Below, in pieces: positions 1-9,381 of a DNA stretch of 35,184 bases (position 1 is the first letter of the stretch; the number at the start of each line of letters is the position of its first letter). A program made the translations under genes and the position numbers. The DNA comes from Acidobacteriota bacterium. Lineage in GTDB: Bacteria > Acidobacteriota > Terriglobia > Bryobacterales > UBA6623. The stretch covers positions 1-35,184 of the forward strand of contig JAQBUE010000035.1 of assembly GCA_027624045.1 (NCBI GenBank), given 5' to 3'. The notes under the pieces were generated by a model. That model was not told the DNA's origin and made no database searches. It saw only the letters and a list, made by a program, of their open reading frames with translations.

Positions 1-1
1 C

Positions 2-151
2 GACGAGAAAGCGCAGGACATGGTCGAATACTCATTGCTGGCCGGCTTCATCGCCGTTGCCGCGGGCGCGGTGCTTCCCGGCATCTCGGCCAGCATCAGC
101 CAGATCTTCAGCAAGATGGCCAGCCTCACGACCGCAGCGGCTGTCAAGTAA
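2..151 (+). CDS. Flp/Fap-type (type IVb) pilin, C-terminal part, 5' end outside window
   Basis: The window opens inside a small reading frame of 49 visible residues ending in TAA at 149-151. It reads DEKAQDMVEYSLLAGF and continues into a hydrophobic helix. The QDxVEY motif followed directly by a membrane-like segment is the hallmark of Flp pilins, the small subunits of tad-type pili that are cut by a prepilin peptidase just before this motif. Here an Ala precedes QDMVEY where Gly is common. The leader and start codon lie left of the window, so length and start cannot be judged. A strong terminator follows 30 bases downstream, so this is the last gene of its transcript. Identification rests on the motif and hydrophobicity only. 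Confidence 0.8.
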   Translation, partial: DEKAQDMVEYSLLAGFIAVAAGAVLPGISASISQIFSKMASLTTAAAVK

Positions 152-180
152 CTCCTGGACAACAACAAGATTTGCAGAAG

Positions 181-225
181 GCCGGGATGTCGCTCCACCG
201 AGCGGCCTCCCGGCTTTCTCTTTTT
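181..225 (+). terminator. Intrinsic terminator after the pilin gene
   Basis: A two-part hairpin is visible. The outer stem is GCCGGGA (181-187) with TCCCGGC (208-214). The inner stem is CGCTC (191-195) with GAGCG (200-204) around a CACC loop. A T-rich tail TTTCTCTTTTT follows at 215-225. This is a textbook Rho-independent terminator for the + strand pilin transcript. Confidence 0.85.
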
Positions 226-300
226 CGGGCTGGTTTCGCCGAAGCCCGTGATGAGAACAGTTTCCCTTAGCCGTCCCAGCAGCGTGAGACCAGCGTCCGG

Positions 301-2124
301 TCAGTCCGCCAGGGGAATCTTGGATGTGATGTACGCGATCTCTGGCAGCGGCGCGGCGCCGTTGCGCAGGGCCTTGTCGTGAAACGAAGTTGGACTGAAA
401 TCCGTGGTCTCGTTCTGGTAGTGGTCACGAACACGACGCCATTCCTGCCAGCCGTGATAGTAAAGCGGCAACTGCGCCGAGGTGAGCTTAGCGCGTAGGA
501 TCTTCCCTCTTACTTCCTCCGCTTCCTGGAAGGCACGCCCGCCCAGCAGCTCCTCGGCCTGATCGTCGCTCATGTCCATCGTGTGCATCTTGATGTCGAT
601 GATGACATTGGCGAGGACTCGAAGCTGCTCTTTCATCCAGTTGATCTGGAAGCCGTTCGAGTCACTCTGATAGCCGGCCTTGACGACAACTTCTTCCATA
701 TAGGTCGCCCAACCTTCGACATAGCTTGGATCGGGGAACGCGGCTCGCAGCAGGCGGCTCAGAGGCTTCATCGGCTCCGCGTCGGGGTCGGTGAAGCCCT
801 GGTTCGCAAACTCGGTCTGGACGTAATGACCCGGCATGGCCTCGTGCAGTGTCAACAGCTTCAGCTTGAACAGGTTGTATTCCCTGAGTTTGGAAACCTC
901 GCGATCGCGCGGCCAGCCCGGCGGGACCGGCGTCACCCAATAGAACGCACTCAACTTCGGCTGAAGCGCGGGCGCGGCTACGAAGCCGGCCACCGAATAG
1001 ACTCCCCGCATGAACTCTGGAGTTTCGATGACGTGCAGGTTGTCGCTCCCCGGCAGGGAGACCAGTCCGGCGGCTTGCACGAAGCTACGCAACTCGTCTA
1101 TGTCCTTCTTGGCCTGGCCGATGAGCTGGTCGCCGCTTCGGAGCCGGTTGTCGTCCGCTACGACTTCGAGCACTTCCCGCATCAGCGCTGTGTCGTTGGG
1201 CGCTCTTTGGTTGCCATAAATCGCGCGATGCATCGGGCGCGCCATCTCGACGGCCTTGCCGTACGCCGTGTCGAAGGCAGCCTCGGCCGCTTGCAACATC
1301 TGCTCCGGCGTTTTCTTGGTGTTCAGCGTCAACTGGAACTTCTCGGCATAGAGCTGTTTGCCAAGCCGCCAGTCGTGCTGATTGCGTTTGGCGAGATCAT
1401 TCTTGAGATAGTCTCTGAACCCACGCAGAGCTTCGAGAGCCGGCCCCGCCGCCGCGTCGTAATCAGCTTTCAGCTCAGGGGGCAGTCCCGCCGGAATCAC
1501 CGTCTCGACGAGTTTGATAGTGCCTTCGTTCTCTGCGATCGCTACTTCCGTCCACACATCAGGCGACGACTTCAGGTTCGTCTTTGCCTGCTCGAGGAAT
1601 GCCGGTACTTTCTGAAGCCGGCCGATCAGATGCCGATACCTTTCCGCCGCCGGAGCATACTCATGAACCATCAAAGTGTGCAACGCGGTTCCCAGCAGCT
1701 CGACGTACAAGGTCGGATTGTGCTCGTGCGCCCGCTCTTTCTCGAACTCAAAAAGCGTTCGTTTGACGTAGTTACCGACGACCCCGAAGTCGACGAAGTC
1801 ATGCCCCTTCAGCTTGCTCCGATCGATCTGTCGCAATTTCTCCTGCGCAGCTTTCAGGCTTGCGACCCTCTTCGCAACGGCGTCAGCGGAAAAATCGTCA
1901 AGCATCTCATCCAACCGCACTTCCGCACTCGACCCATCCTGCTCCCCTGAGGCCTTGTGGACGTAGTAGCCCAACGTGGTGGCATACACCGGCGACTGCG
2001 CGAGCGTCTCGTGCCGGAATGGCTCCAGCGTCTTCTGTAATGCTTCGTCCGGGTTTTCCCCAACCGAACAGGAGGCCAGCAGACCTGCGAGCACCGCTAC
2101 AAAAATTGTCAATCGTTTCTTCAT
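301..2124 (-). CDS. DUF885 family lipoprotein, predicted metallopeptidase-like
   Basis: The protein has 607 residues when started at the ATG at 2124. That start gives a lipoprotein signal MKKRLTIFVAVLAGLLASC with lipobox LASC and Cys19. The frame is open up to a TTG at 2274, but that codon is the -35 box of a good promoter candidate, so the longer form is unlikely. HEAMPGHY near residue 426 and SYVEGWATYMEE near 470 are the two conserved motifs of the DUF885 family. HExxxGH followed by a downstream Glu-Gly resembles a zinc peptidase site, but the family's substrate is not established. It should sit on the outside of a membrane as a lipid-anchored enzyme. It lies behind ftsZ on the same strand with 226 bases between them and seems to have its own promoter, so a role in division is not implied. 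Confidence 0.85.
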   Translation of the reverse strand: MKKRLTIFVAVLAGLLASCSVGENPDEALQKTLEPFRHETLAQSPVYATTLGYYVHKASGEQDGSSAEVRLDEMLDDFSADAVAKRVASLKAAQEKLRQIDRSKLKGHDFVDFGVVGNYVKRTLFEFEKERAHEHNPTLYVELLGTALHTLMVHEYAPAAERYRHLIGRLQKVPAFLEQAKTNLKSSPDVWTEVAIAENEGTIKLVETVIPAGLPPELKADYDAAAGPALEALRGFRDYLKNDLAKRNQHDWRLGKQLYAEKFQLTLNTKKTPEQMLQAAEAAFDTAYGKAVEMARPMHRAIYGNQRAPNDTALMREVLEVVADDNRLRSGDQLIGQAKKDIDELRSFVQAAGLVSLPGSDNLHVIETPEFMRGVYSVAGFVAAPALQPKLSAFYWVTPVPPGWPRDREVSKLREYNLFKLKLLTLHEAMPGHYVQTEFANQGFTDPDAEPMKPLSRLLRAAFPDPSYVEGWATYMEEVVVKAGYQSDSNGFQINWMKEQLRVLANVIIDIKMHTMDMSDDQAEELLGGRAFQEAEEVRGKILRAKLTSAQLPLYYHGWQEWRRVRDHYQNETTDFSPTSFHDKALRNGAAPLPEIAYITSKIPLAD

Positions 2125-2245
2125 CACTGTGGACACCACCTCGACTCTCGCACCGCGTGAGTCATAACACGTTGTATGAAAGGGAACGGGCGAGCGAGGC
2201 CCTCCAGATGCTAATACCGGCGCTCGACACGCCAGTAAGAGAACT

Positions 2246-2274
2246 ATCATAAAGGAGTAGCGTAGGCGGAGCAA
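2246..2274 (-). promoter_or_regulatory. Candidate promoter for the DUF885 lipoprotein
   Basis: On the minus strand TTGCTC (2274-2269) is separated by 17 bases from TATGAT (2251-2246), a five-of-six match to the -10 consensus with ideal spacing. Transcription would start near 2239, giving a leader of about 115 bases before the ATG at 2124. It lies downstream of the ftsZ stop codon. Confidence 0.4.
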
Positions 2275-2350
2275 CTTCCCGTGATCGCCTCCCCGGCGCT
2301 CCTCACGATATTGCGGCGTCCAAAGCCCTGCCAGTCAAGCCGATGCGCGC

Positions 2351-3598
2351 TTAGTCGATCCCCATCCGGCGCCTCAAATAGGCCGGTTTCTCAAGATCAG
2401 ATGGATCCATCTCCGCCTCCTCCGGCTCTTCCAGCGGCTCGTACCGCAACCGCGGGTCGGCCACTTCCAATTTCTCACTGGACTCGGCCTCGACGGCCGC
2501 TTTTCGGGGAGCGGGGAAGCTCCGTTCGCGCTCTCTCGATGCCGCCGCTTGTTGCAAGTTCTGGCGAATCTCCGCATTCGAGACTGCCGCGTCCGCCGTC
2601 ATCTTGCGGCTCACACCCATGCTCTCGCTACGGAAGCCGGTCGCAATCACCGTGATCTTGATCTTGTCACCCATTGACTCGTCCAGCACGGCTCCAAAAA
2701 TGATGTTCGCCTCCGGATCCGCCGTCTTTTGGATGACCGAAGATGCCTCATGAACGTCGTGCAGCCCGAGTATCGAAGAGCCGGTAATGCTGATCAGCAA
2801 GCCACGCGCGCCTTCAATGCCAGCGTCCTCCAGCAACGGGCTCGATACGGCTTTGCGCGCCGCGTCGATCGCCGCGTTCGGCCCTTCGGCGACGGCCGTA
2901 CCCATCACGGCATAGCCCATGCCATGCATGATGGTGCGAACATCCGCGAAATCGCGATTGATGATGCCGGGAATCGTGATGATGTCGCTGATCCCCTGGA
3001 CCGCCTGCCTGAGAATATCGTCCGCGATGCGAAACGACTCGAAGAAGCTCGTGCCTCGCTCGACGACTTCGATTAGTCGTTCGTTGGGAATCGTAATGAC
3101 GGTATCGACGGCCTCGGCCAGCTCGGCCAGACCTTTTTCAGCGACCGCCATGCGCTGCCGGCCTTCGAACGCGAACGGCTTGGTGACGACAGCTACGGTC
3201 AGCGCGCCCAACTCGTTGGCCAGCGAAGCAACAATTGGCGCGGCTCCCGTGCCTGTCCCGCCGCCGAGCCCGGCCGTCACGAAAACCATATCCGCGTCGC
3301 CCAGCAACTCGATCAACTGTTCGGTATCCTCGAGCGCCGCCGCGCGTCCGACCTCGGGATCCGATCCCGCCCCGCGGCCGAGGGTCAAGCGGGAGCCCAG
3401 CTGCAACTTGAACTCCGCATTCGACGCCCGCAGCGCCTGATCGTCCGTATTGATAGCCGTAAACGTGACGCCTTCCACGCCGGCTTCAATCATGCGGTTT
3501 ACCGCGTTACAGCCCGCTCCGCCAACGCCAAACACTTTGATGCGCGTGTTGGCGGTTCCCGCCTCGTCAAACGTAAACTTTACGCCTTCGTTATTCAT
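2351..3598 (-). CDS. ftsZ: Cell division GTPase FtsZ
   Basis: FtsZ is the tubulin homologue that polymerises into the cytoplasmic Z ring at midcell. The 415 residues show the N-terminal GTPase core with VGGAGCNAV at 25-33 and the tubulin signature GGGTGTG at 112-118, followed by the second FtsZ domain. A charged variable linker begins around residue 330. The protein ends in [14 protein letters not shown], which matches the conserved C-terminal peptide that binds FtsA and other partners. Length is normal. The ATG at 3598 has a GGGGAG ribosome binding site a few bases upstream. It is the last dcw gene, 56 bases after ftsA. I see no clear hairpin terminator in the bases after its stop. Confidence 0.98.
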   Translation of the reverse strand: MNNEGVKFTFDEAGTANTRIKVFGVGGAGCNAVNRMIEAGVEGVTFTAINTDDQALRASNAEFKLQLGSRLTLGRGAGSDPEVGRAAALEDTEQLIELLGDADMVFVTAGLGGGTGTGAAPIVASLANELGALTVAVVTKPFAFEGRQRMAVAEKGLAELAEAVDTVITIPNERLIEVVERGTSFFESFRIADDILRQAVQGISDIITIPGIINRDFADVRTIMHGMGYAVMGTAVAEGPNAAIDAARKAVSSPLLEDAGIEGARGLLISITGSSILGLHDVHEASSVIQKTADPEANIIFGAVLDESMGDKIKITVIATGFRSESMGVSRKMTADAAVSNAEIRQNLQQAAASRERERSFPAPRKAAVEAESSEKLEVADPRLRYEPLEEPEEAEMDPSDLEKPAYLRRRMGID

Positions 3599-3654
3599 GG
3601 GGTTCTCCCCGCTCCCTTTTTTTGGCCGGCGCTCCCGCGCCTTGCCGTGTCTTG

Positions 3655-4860
3655 CTATTCAAAAATCGCTTTCAGCCATTCGCGGGCCTTCTCGCGCCGC
3701 CGCTTGCGGTGAAGCCGCAAGCGCTGCCCATAGAGCACCAGTCCCATCGCGGTCGCCCAGCCCGGCTGATCGAGCTGATCCGGCAGATCTTCGATACGCG
3801 GCGGAAGCCCGATACGAGCGTTGCAATCCAGCACATCCTCCGCGACGTCACACGCCCCCGCCAGAGCCGCCAATCCGCCCGTAAGCACCAAACCGCCGAT
3901 CAACCGATCGCGAACCCCTGCCCGGCGTAACTCTCTGCCCAATACGCCAAATACTTCCTCGGCCCGTGCCCTCAGAACCTCGTTGAGCAGACGCCGGGGG
4001 TACGTTTGCGGGCGGCCATCGCTCAGCGCCGGAACCTCCACGGAAACATTCGATGGAGTCTCGTCCACCGTAGCACAGCCATACTGCTGAATCAGCATCT
4101 CGGCGTCGGCGCGCGAAGTCCTCATCACTTCCGCCACGTCGTTCACGAAATGGTCGCCGCCAAGCGGTATCCCCATCGCCAGCCGCAAATCGTTGTCAAC
4201 GTAGACGACGAGGTCAATCGACCCCGCACCCATGTCGGCCACGGCCACGCCTAGCTCGCGCTCCTGCTCCTCGAGAATCGCCTGCGCGGCCGCAAACGCC
4301 TCGAAGACCGTCTCCTCGACGACGATCCCGGCGCGATTCACGACCGCGTGAACATTGTTGTGAGCCTGAGCGGCCGCCGATACGACCTGGGCGTGGCCGT
4401 CCAGCCGCCGCGCCTTCATGCCACGCGGGTTCTTGACCGTGATCTGCTGATCAACCGTAAACTCGAGCGGCACAACCTGGATCGCGGTTCGGTCGCTGCT
4501 GAGCGGGGCTTGCGCAGCCGCTTTAACAAGATCGTCGACGTGCTCCTGTCTAATCTCCTCGCCGGCCGCGGAAAGATTCACATAGCTATGGCAGATATTA
4601 CCGTGGATGTGACCGCCGCCGACGCCCACCACGGCGGATTCGATAACCATCCCGCCGTTGCGCTCGGCTTCCTCAATCGCCGCTTCTACCGAAGCCAACA
4701 CCGGGTCCTGGTCAGCAATCACACCCCGCGCCCAACCCCGCGACGGCGCCGACCCATGGCTAATGAAGCGCAGGTGGGAGTCTTCTTCGAGCGCCACCAA
4801 ACAGCGCGTCCGGTAACTCCCCAGATCAAGTCCAACCAGATAGTCGCTACTCTTTGCCAT
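3655..4860 (-). CDS. ftsA: Cell division protein FtsA
   Basis: FtsA is the actin-like ATPase that tethers FtsZ filaments to the inner membrane and recruits later divisome proteins. The 401 residues contain the three actin-fold nucleotide motifs. Phosphate-1 is [11 protein letters not shown] near residue 9, phosphate-2 is [13 protein letters not shown] in the middle, and the adenosine motif [13 protein letters not shown] lies near the end. The C-terminus [12 protein letters not shown], preceded by an Arg/Lys-rich stretch, is the amphipathic membrane-targeting helix. The ATG at 4860 is separated from the ftsQ stop (TAG at 4862-4864) by one base, so translation is probably coupled. A GGTGGA sequence upstream is a modest ribosome binding site. 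Confidence 0.97.
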   Translation of the reverse strand: MAKSSDYLVGLDLGSYRTRCLVALEEDSHLRFISHGSAPSRGWARGVIADQDPVLASVEAAIEEAERNGGMVIESAVVGVGGGHIHGNICHSYVNLSAAGEEIRQEHVDDLVKAAAQAPLSSDRTAIQVVPLEFTVDQQITVKNPRGMKARRLDGHAQVVSAAAQAHNNVHAVVNRAGIVVEETVFEAFAAAQAILEEQERELGVAVADMGAGSIDLVVYVDNDLRLAMGIPLGGDHFVNDVAEVMRTSRADAEMLIQQYGCATVDETPSNVSVEVPALSDGRPQTYPRRLLNEVLRARAEEVFGVLGRELRRAGVRDRLIGGLVLTGGLAALAGACDVAEDVLDCNARIGLPPRIEDLPDQLDQPGWATAMGLVLYGQRLRLHRKRRREKAREWLKAIFE

Positions 4861-4861
4861 G

Positions 4862-5725
4862 CTAGAATTCCACCCGGCTGACCGCTACCTGGCCCTCAAA
4901 TCGCAAATCAACGGAACCAATGCGGCCATACTTCTCTTTCCAGGAAGGAACATATTGGTGGAACACATTCCAGCGATGGCGAAACTCTTCCGCGCCCATC
5001 TGCAACTCCACAATATCGCCCTCGTAGAGAGTGAGTACACGCGCGTTCGCCGAGTCCGCTACGTCGATCTCGGAAACCTTGGCACGCTCCGGACCCAATT
5101 CCACAAGTAAGCTTCTGACGAGCGCCACTCTCACACGCCGCTCGCCGATCGCCATCGCCTCGTCGATACCGGAGATAACCGGCAGTTCGAGACTGAACCC
5201 TTGCGGCGCATCAAGGAAGACGCCGTGCGGGTCGATGAGCCGCAGGGAGGCGAAATCTCGCCCGCCGGCCGCTCCCACCCGAACCCAGGCAACAGGCTGG
5301 CGCTCCTCAATGTGGACCCAAACCCGGTTCGGCCAAACGCGCAACACGCGGGCTTCCTCCACCCACGGGATTTCAAAAAGAGCGACGCGCCGTTCATCAA
5401 TCGGAACCGCGGCCGTGCTTTGGCCGCTGTCGGCATCAAAGCGGGCGCGAACCTCATTCTCATCCACGAATCGCAACCCCGTCACGCGCAAACCTTGTTC
5501 ATCGCCCGTGAATACAAATGAAGGCGACGCTTCCACATAGCCACGAACCGAGCGAGTCGCGCCAAGAGCGATGAGTACCACGATGAGAGCCGGAAGCCCC
5601 CATCGAGCCACCGTCCAGACCCAGACCGCGGGCCCGCGGCGCACGTTCACCGGCTTTGCCCTCCGCAAATAGGCCGATTCTTGGTTTGCTTCGCCGCGCT
5701 CGGCCAGTCTTGCTTTTCTCGGCAT
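4862..5725 (-). CDS. ftsQ: Cell division protein FtsQ
   Basis: FtsQ is a bitopic membrane protein that links early cytoplasmic and late periplasmic division proteins. The 287 residues show a basic cytoplasmic N-terminus, one membrane helix around 38-56, then a POTRA-type domain (about 69-140) and the FtsQ domain. WVEEARVLRVWPNRVWVHIE is the conserved core, and the ERQPVAW that follows is typical. The ATG at 5725 has AAGGA upstream that overlaps the murC stop codon (TTAAGGA), indicating coupling to murC. It follows murC directly, with no ddl or murB between them. Confidence 0.95.
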   Translation of the reverse strand: MPRKARLAERGEANQESAYLRRAKPVNVRRGPAVWVWTVARWGLPALIVVLIALGATRSVRGYVEASPSFVFTGDEQGLRVTGLRFVDENEVRARFDADSGQSTAAVPIDERRVALFEIPWVEEARVLRVWPNRVWVHIEERQPVAWVRVGAAGGRDFASLRLIDPHGVFLDAPQGFSLELPVISGIDEAMAIGERRVRVALVRSLLVELGPERAKVSEIDVADSANARVLTLYEGDIVELQMGAEEFRHRWNVFHQYVPSWKEKYGRIGSVDLRFEGQVAVSRVEF

Positions 5726-5736
5726 TGTTCGATTCC

Positions 5737-7161
5737 TTAAGCCTTCGTTCCACTTGCCGCTCGAACACCGCCCGTCATCGCGGCCAACTTCTCGAGCAGG
5801 GGCGGTCCTGCCTGGGAGATATTCCCAGCCCCGAGCGTTACCACGACATCGCCCTCTTGGGCGGCCACCGCGGCCGCCGCAATGCCGTCCTCAATCGACG
5901 CCATGTATTGAACCGGCGGCGAGCCCGCGGCCCGGATGCGGCGGGTCAACTCCTCGGCGTGAACGCCCTCGATCGGATCTTCCCCGGCGCTGTAGATATC
6001 GACCACGAACAAGCGGTCACAGTCGCCAAAACAGTGCGCGAACCCGTCCATCAGCGCCGCTGTCCTCGTATAGCGATGCGGCTGGAAGACGACAATGACC
6101 CGTTCGAAATCCGCCATCCTGGCGGCGGCCAGCGTCGCGGCGATCTCAGTTGGGTGGTGGCCATAGTCATCGATCACCGTCACGCCACCTTCCTGCCCGC
6201 GCACCTGAAAGCGGCGATCTACTCCGCTAAACGAGGCAAGTCCGGTCCGAATCGCATCCGGCTCAATACTAAGTTCGAGTCCGACGAGCACCGCGGCCAC
6301 GGCGTTGTTCACGTTGTGAATCCCCAGGCTCTTCACCTCGAACCAGCCCAGATCGTCTCCGCGATAGGCGAGCCGGAAGCGGCTCCCGTGCCCGCCGCAA
6401 GTGATCGAACTCGCCACCAGATCAGCGTCCGGCGTCGTTCCATACGTCCGCACCGGCTTTTGAATACGCGGCAGAATCGCCCGGACTTGCGGGTCATCAA
6501 TGCCCAGCAGGGCAGCGCCATAAAACGGTACTTTGTTGGCGAACGCGACGAAGCCGTCGACGAGTGCGCCATAGGTTCCGTAGTGATCGAGATGCTCTTG
6601 ATCGAGTGTCGTGATCACCGCCACGATCGGAGCCAGCCTCAGAAACGAACCGTCGCTTTCATCCGCCTCGGCGAGCAGCAAACTGCTCTTGCCGAGCCGC
6701 GCGTTCGACCCCATCGAATCCACCCGCCCGCCGACGACGACCGTGGGGTCCTTACCTGCCCCGTGCAGAACGGCCGCCGTCATCGAGGTCGTCGTTGTCT
6801 TGCCGTGGCTGCCCGCGATGGCGATGCCGTACTTCAGGCGCATCAACTCGGCCAGCAACTCGCCGCGCTGAATCACCGGAATCCTCGCCGTAACGGCTGC
6901 GGCCTGCTCCGGGTTCGATTCTTGAATCGCCGAACTGACGACCACAGCATCGGCCCCCGCGATGTTACTGGCCGCATGCCCTTGAAGCACCCGCGCACCG
7001 AGCGACTCGAGGCGCTCGGTAATCGGCGTCGATCGAATGTCGGAGCCGCTGATCGTGTAGCCCAGGCTCAATAGAATCTCGGCCAACCCGCTCATCCCGA
7101 TTCCGCCGATCCCGACGAAATGAATGTGCCGATGCTTGACTGCGATGTCTTCAAAAAACAT
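5737..7161 (-). CDS. murC: UDP-N-acetylmuramate--L-alanine ligase MurC
   Basis: MurC adds L-alanine to UDP-MurNAc in an ATP-dependent step, the first amino acid of the peptidoglycan stem peptide, in the cytoplasm. The 474 residues show the N-terminal UDP-binding Rossmann domain with HFVGIGGIGMSGLAEIL at 14-30, the ATP-binding P-loop GSHGKTTTT at 117-125, the central-domain DEHLDHYGTYG region and a C-terminal domain with FQPHRYTRT. The ATG at 7161 has AAGGAG five bases upstream, and that site contains the murG stop codon TAA. Stop and ribosome binding site are therefore fused and translation is likely coupled. Confidence 0.98.
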   Translation of the reverse strand: MFFEDIAVKHRHIHFVGIGGIGMSGLAEILLSLGYTISGSDIRSTPITERLESLGARVLQGHAASNIAGADAVVVSSAIQESNPEQAAAVTARIPVIQRGELLAELMRLKYGIAIAGSHGKTTTTSMTAAVLHGAGKDPTVVVGGRVDSMGSNARLGKSSLLLAEADESDGSFLRLAPIVAVITTLDQEHLDHYGTYGALVDGFVAFANKVPFYGAALLGIDDPQVRAILPRIQKPVRTYGTTPDADLVASSITCGGHGSRFRLAYRGDDLGWFEVKSLGIHNVNNAVAAVLVGLELSIEPDAIRTGLASFSGVDRRFQVRGQEGGVTVIDDYGHHPTEIAATLAAARMADFERVIVVFQPHRYTRTAALMDGFAHCFGDCDRLFVVDIYSAGEDPIEGVHAEELTRRIRAAGSPPVQYMASIEDGIAAAAVAAQEGDVVVTLGAGNISQAGPPLLEKLAAMTGGVRAASGTKA

Positions 7162-7169
7162 TTGTCTCC

Positions 7170-8264
7170 TTACGCCTTGCCGCTAACGCCGGCCAGGCGT
7201 TCCAATAGCAGCGCAGCGCGCCGGGCCGCGCCGGGCTTCGCTCGCGCGCGCGCCGCATCTTCCATTCTTGCAAGCTCAGCCGGACTCTTCCAAAGCGCCT
7301 CCACTTCGCGCACAAGTCGCTCGCCGGTCATTTCCTGGTCTTCCACCAGCCGCGCCGCGCCTACCCCGGCCTGCGAGCGGGCATTCAAAAGCTGATGCTG
7401 GTCGGCCGCATAGGGATAGGGAACCAGGATCGAAGCCTTGCCCGCCGCGCAGAGTTCAGCGACAGCCGACGCACCGGCGCGGCAGATCACGAGGTCCGCG
7501 CCCGCGAACGCGCTCGGCATGTCGTCAAAGAACGGCGAGACCTCGGCTGCGGCTTCGTACTTGGTGTAGGCATCCCGCAACTGCTCGAACTCACCCGCGC
7601 CGGTCTGATGAATGATCTTCAATTCAGCCAACCGCCCTTGCTCGTTCCAAAGTCCCAGCGCTTCGACAAGCGCCGTATTCAGTCGCCGCGCACCCTGGCT
7701 GCCACCTGTAATGAGCAGCGTAAACGGCGTCCGCGCCTCGCGACGGGGCAGATCGAAAAACTCTTTGCGGATCGGAATTCCGCTGACCTCCGCGTGCCCC
7801 TCGCCGAAGTACGTCAGTGCCTCGGGGAATGCCACGAGCCCACGATCCACAAACGGCGCCGCCCAGCGAACCGCCAGCCCCGGCCGGGCATTCGGTTCGA
7901 GAACAACCACCGGGATCTCCCCCATTCGCGCCATCAGCATCGTCGGCCCCGAGGAATAACCGCCCAAGCTCAGTACGGCCGCTGGATGCCATTTCTCGAT
8001 GACCGCCCGCGCCTGCAAGAAACTTGCCGGTAAAGCGGCCAGCGTCTTCAATCGCTCGAACAGCGATCGCCCCTGCAGCGCACCCGTCCGCAACAACTCC
8101 AGCGTGAAACCCGCCGCCGGGACGAGGCGCGTCTCCTGCCCCCGGCTGGTCCCCACGAAAACGCAGACATGCCCGCGCGCCCGCAGCTCGCGCGCCACCT
8201 CGATCCCGGGCAGCACGTGTCCGCCCGTTCCGCCGGCGGCGATCAAGAACGTCGCACTCCGCAT
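7170..8264 (-). CDS. murG: Lipid I N-acetylglucosaminyltransferase MurG
   Basis: MurG transfers GlcNAc from UDP-GlcNAc to lipid I to make lipid II on the cytoplasmic face of the membrane. I chose the ATG at 8264, giving 364 residues and starting MRSATFLIAAGGTGGH. The frame stays open to 8966, but that region is the body of ftsW. GGTGGH at 11-16, LSLGGYSSGP and ITGGSQGARRLN are the family's substrate-binding loops, and the GT-B two-domain layout and normal length agree. It starts 23 bases after the ftsW stop. Confidence 0.97.
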   Translation of the reverse strand: MRSATFLIAAGGTGGHVLPGIEVARELRARGHVCVFVGTSRGQETRLVPAAGFTLELLRTGALQGRSLFERLKTLAALPASFLQARAVIEKWHPAAVLSLGGYSSGPTMLMARMGEIPVVVLEPNARPGLAVRWAAPFVDRGLVAFPEALTYFGEGHAEVSGIPIRKEFFDLPRREARTPFTLLITGGSQGARRLNTALVEALGLWNEQGRLAELKIIHQTGAGEFEQLRDAYTKYEAAAEVSPFFDDMPSAFAGADLVICRAGASAVAELCAAGKASILVPYPYAADQHQLLNARSQAGVGAARLVEDQEMTGERLVREVEALWKSPAELARMEDAARARAKPGAARRAALLLERLAGVSGKA

Positions 8265-8287
8265 CTTCGAACTCTCTCCGCACTCGC

Positions 8288-9364
8288 TCACTCCGCATGT
8301 TGGCTGACGTTCAGCAGAATTCCCGAAGACGCCAGAGCCACGATCATCGCCGAACCGCCGTAGCTCACAAACGGCAACGGCATCCCTTTTGTCGGCAGCA
8401 ATCCCAGTACGACCCCGAGGTTTACGAGCGCCTGACAAACGATCATCGCCGTGATCCCGACGGCCAAATAAGTACCAAAACGGTCCGGGGCGCGCCTGGC
8501 CACCCGAACACCGCGCCACAACAGAACTCCGAACGCCAGGACAACTAGAATCGCCACGATAAAGCCCAGCTCTTCGCAAACAAGCGCAAAGATGAAGTCC
8601 GTATGGGCTTCTGGCAGAAAACGCATTTTCTGGTGTCCATCCATCAGACCCTTTCCGAACAAGCCGCCCGTCCCCACGGCGATCTGCGATTGCAAGATCT
8701 GAAAGCCTGCGTTCTTCGGGTCTGCCTCGGGATTCAAGAAAGTCGTCAGGCGCTGCATTCGGTACGGCTCCCACCAGATGGCCACGGCCAGCAGCGGCAG
8801 CGAGCCCAACCCCGCCAGGGCGAAGTAGCGCATGTCGAGCCCCGCCACCCAAAACATGACAGAGGCGATCAGCGCCAGCACAATCACTCCGCCGAGGTCT
8901 TTCCCACCCACTACGAGCAGGAACAGCATCCCCAGGATCACGCCCGCCCGCGCCAGCGTGCGCCACTCAGCCAGCTTCCGAGCGTGCCGATCCAGATAGA
9001 ACGCCAGGAACAGGATCAGGGCGAACTTCGCCAGTTCCGACGGTTGAAACGATATCGAGCCGAGACGCAGGAAACGATTCGTATTCGCTGTCTGCGCCCC
9101 GAACAGCACCACGACCAGCAACGTCACCGAGATCCCCATGACCGCAAAAACAACCCGAGGACGCCGCAAATGGCGATAGTCGATGAACATCAGAATCCGC
9201 ATCGCCGCCAGTCCGATCGCAATCGCGAGCGCCTGCTTGACCACAAAGCGCGTTGGCGCTTCCTCACCACCCGTCGTGGCGCTGAACACCATTACCAGCC
9301 CAAAGAACGACAGCAGGACGACTATCCCGCAGATGATGCGATCGCAGTGAAGATGTCTTGGCAT
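8288..9364 (-). CDS. ftsW: Lipid II glycan polymerase FtsW (SEDS family)
   Basis: FtsW polymerises septal peptidoglycan together with its cognate penicillin-binding protein FtsI. The start is the ATG at 9364 (MPRHLHCDRIICG), giving 358 residues. The open frame runs to 9475, but that part overlaps the end of murD. There are about ten hydrophobic helices. SEDS motifs include QPSELAKF, GKDLGGVIV, PEAHTDFIFALVCEELG and GLLPTKGMPLPFVSYGGS. The last two contain the residues usually needed for polymerase activity. The location between murD and murG supports FtsW rather than its homologue RodA. Confidence 0.96.
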   Translation of the reverse strand: MPRHLHCDRIICGIVVLLSFFGLVMVFSATTGGEEAPTRFVVKQALAIAIGLAAMRILMFIDYRHLRRPRVVFAVMGISVTLLVVVLFGAQTANTNRFLRLGSISFQPSELAKFALILFLAFYLDRHARKLAEWRTLARAGVILGMLFLLVVGGKDLGGVIVLALIASVMFWVAGLDMRYFALAGLGSLPLLAVAIWWEPYRMQRLTTFLNPEADPKNAGFQILQSQIAVGTGGLFGKGLMDGHQKMRFLPEAHTDFIFALVCEELGFIVAILVVLAFGVLLWRGVRVARRAPDRFGTYLAVGITAMIVCQALVNLGVVLGLLPTKGMPLPFVSYGGSAMIVALASSGILLNVSQHAE

Positions 9365-9381
9365 AATCGTTTCCGTATCGC

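Noticed and set aside
226..248. CGGGCT/AGCCCG stem next to the pilin terminator as a terminator for the DUF885 gene
   Set aside because: On the minus strand the stem is followed by A-rich rather than T-rich sequence.
57..251. 64-codon + strand frame at the left edge
   Set aside because: It lies in another frame of the pilin gene and its terminator; the pilin frame carries the QDMVEY motif.
583..1950. 455-codon open frame on the + strand
   Set aside because: It is antisense to the DUF885 gene, has no domain, and is an Arg/Leu-rich by-product of high GC. The minus-strand frame carries HEAMPGHY and a signal peptide.
2275..2350. A terminator after ftsZ
   Set aside because: No stable stem followed by a T-run was found on the minus strand, so the operon end is left undefined.
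5656..7074. 472-codon open frame on the + strand
   Set aside because: It is antisense to murC, whose P-loop and Mur motifs are unambiguous; the composition of the + frame is Arg/His-rich without motifs.
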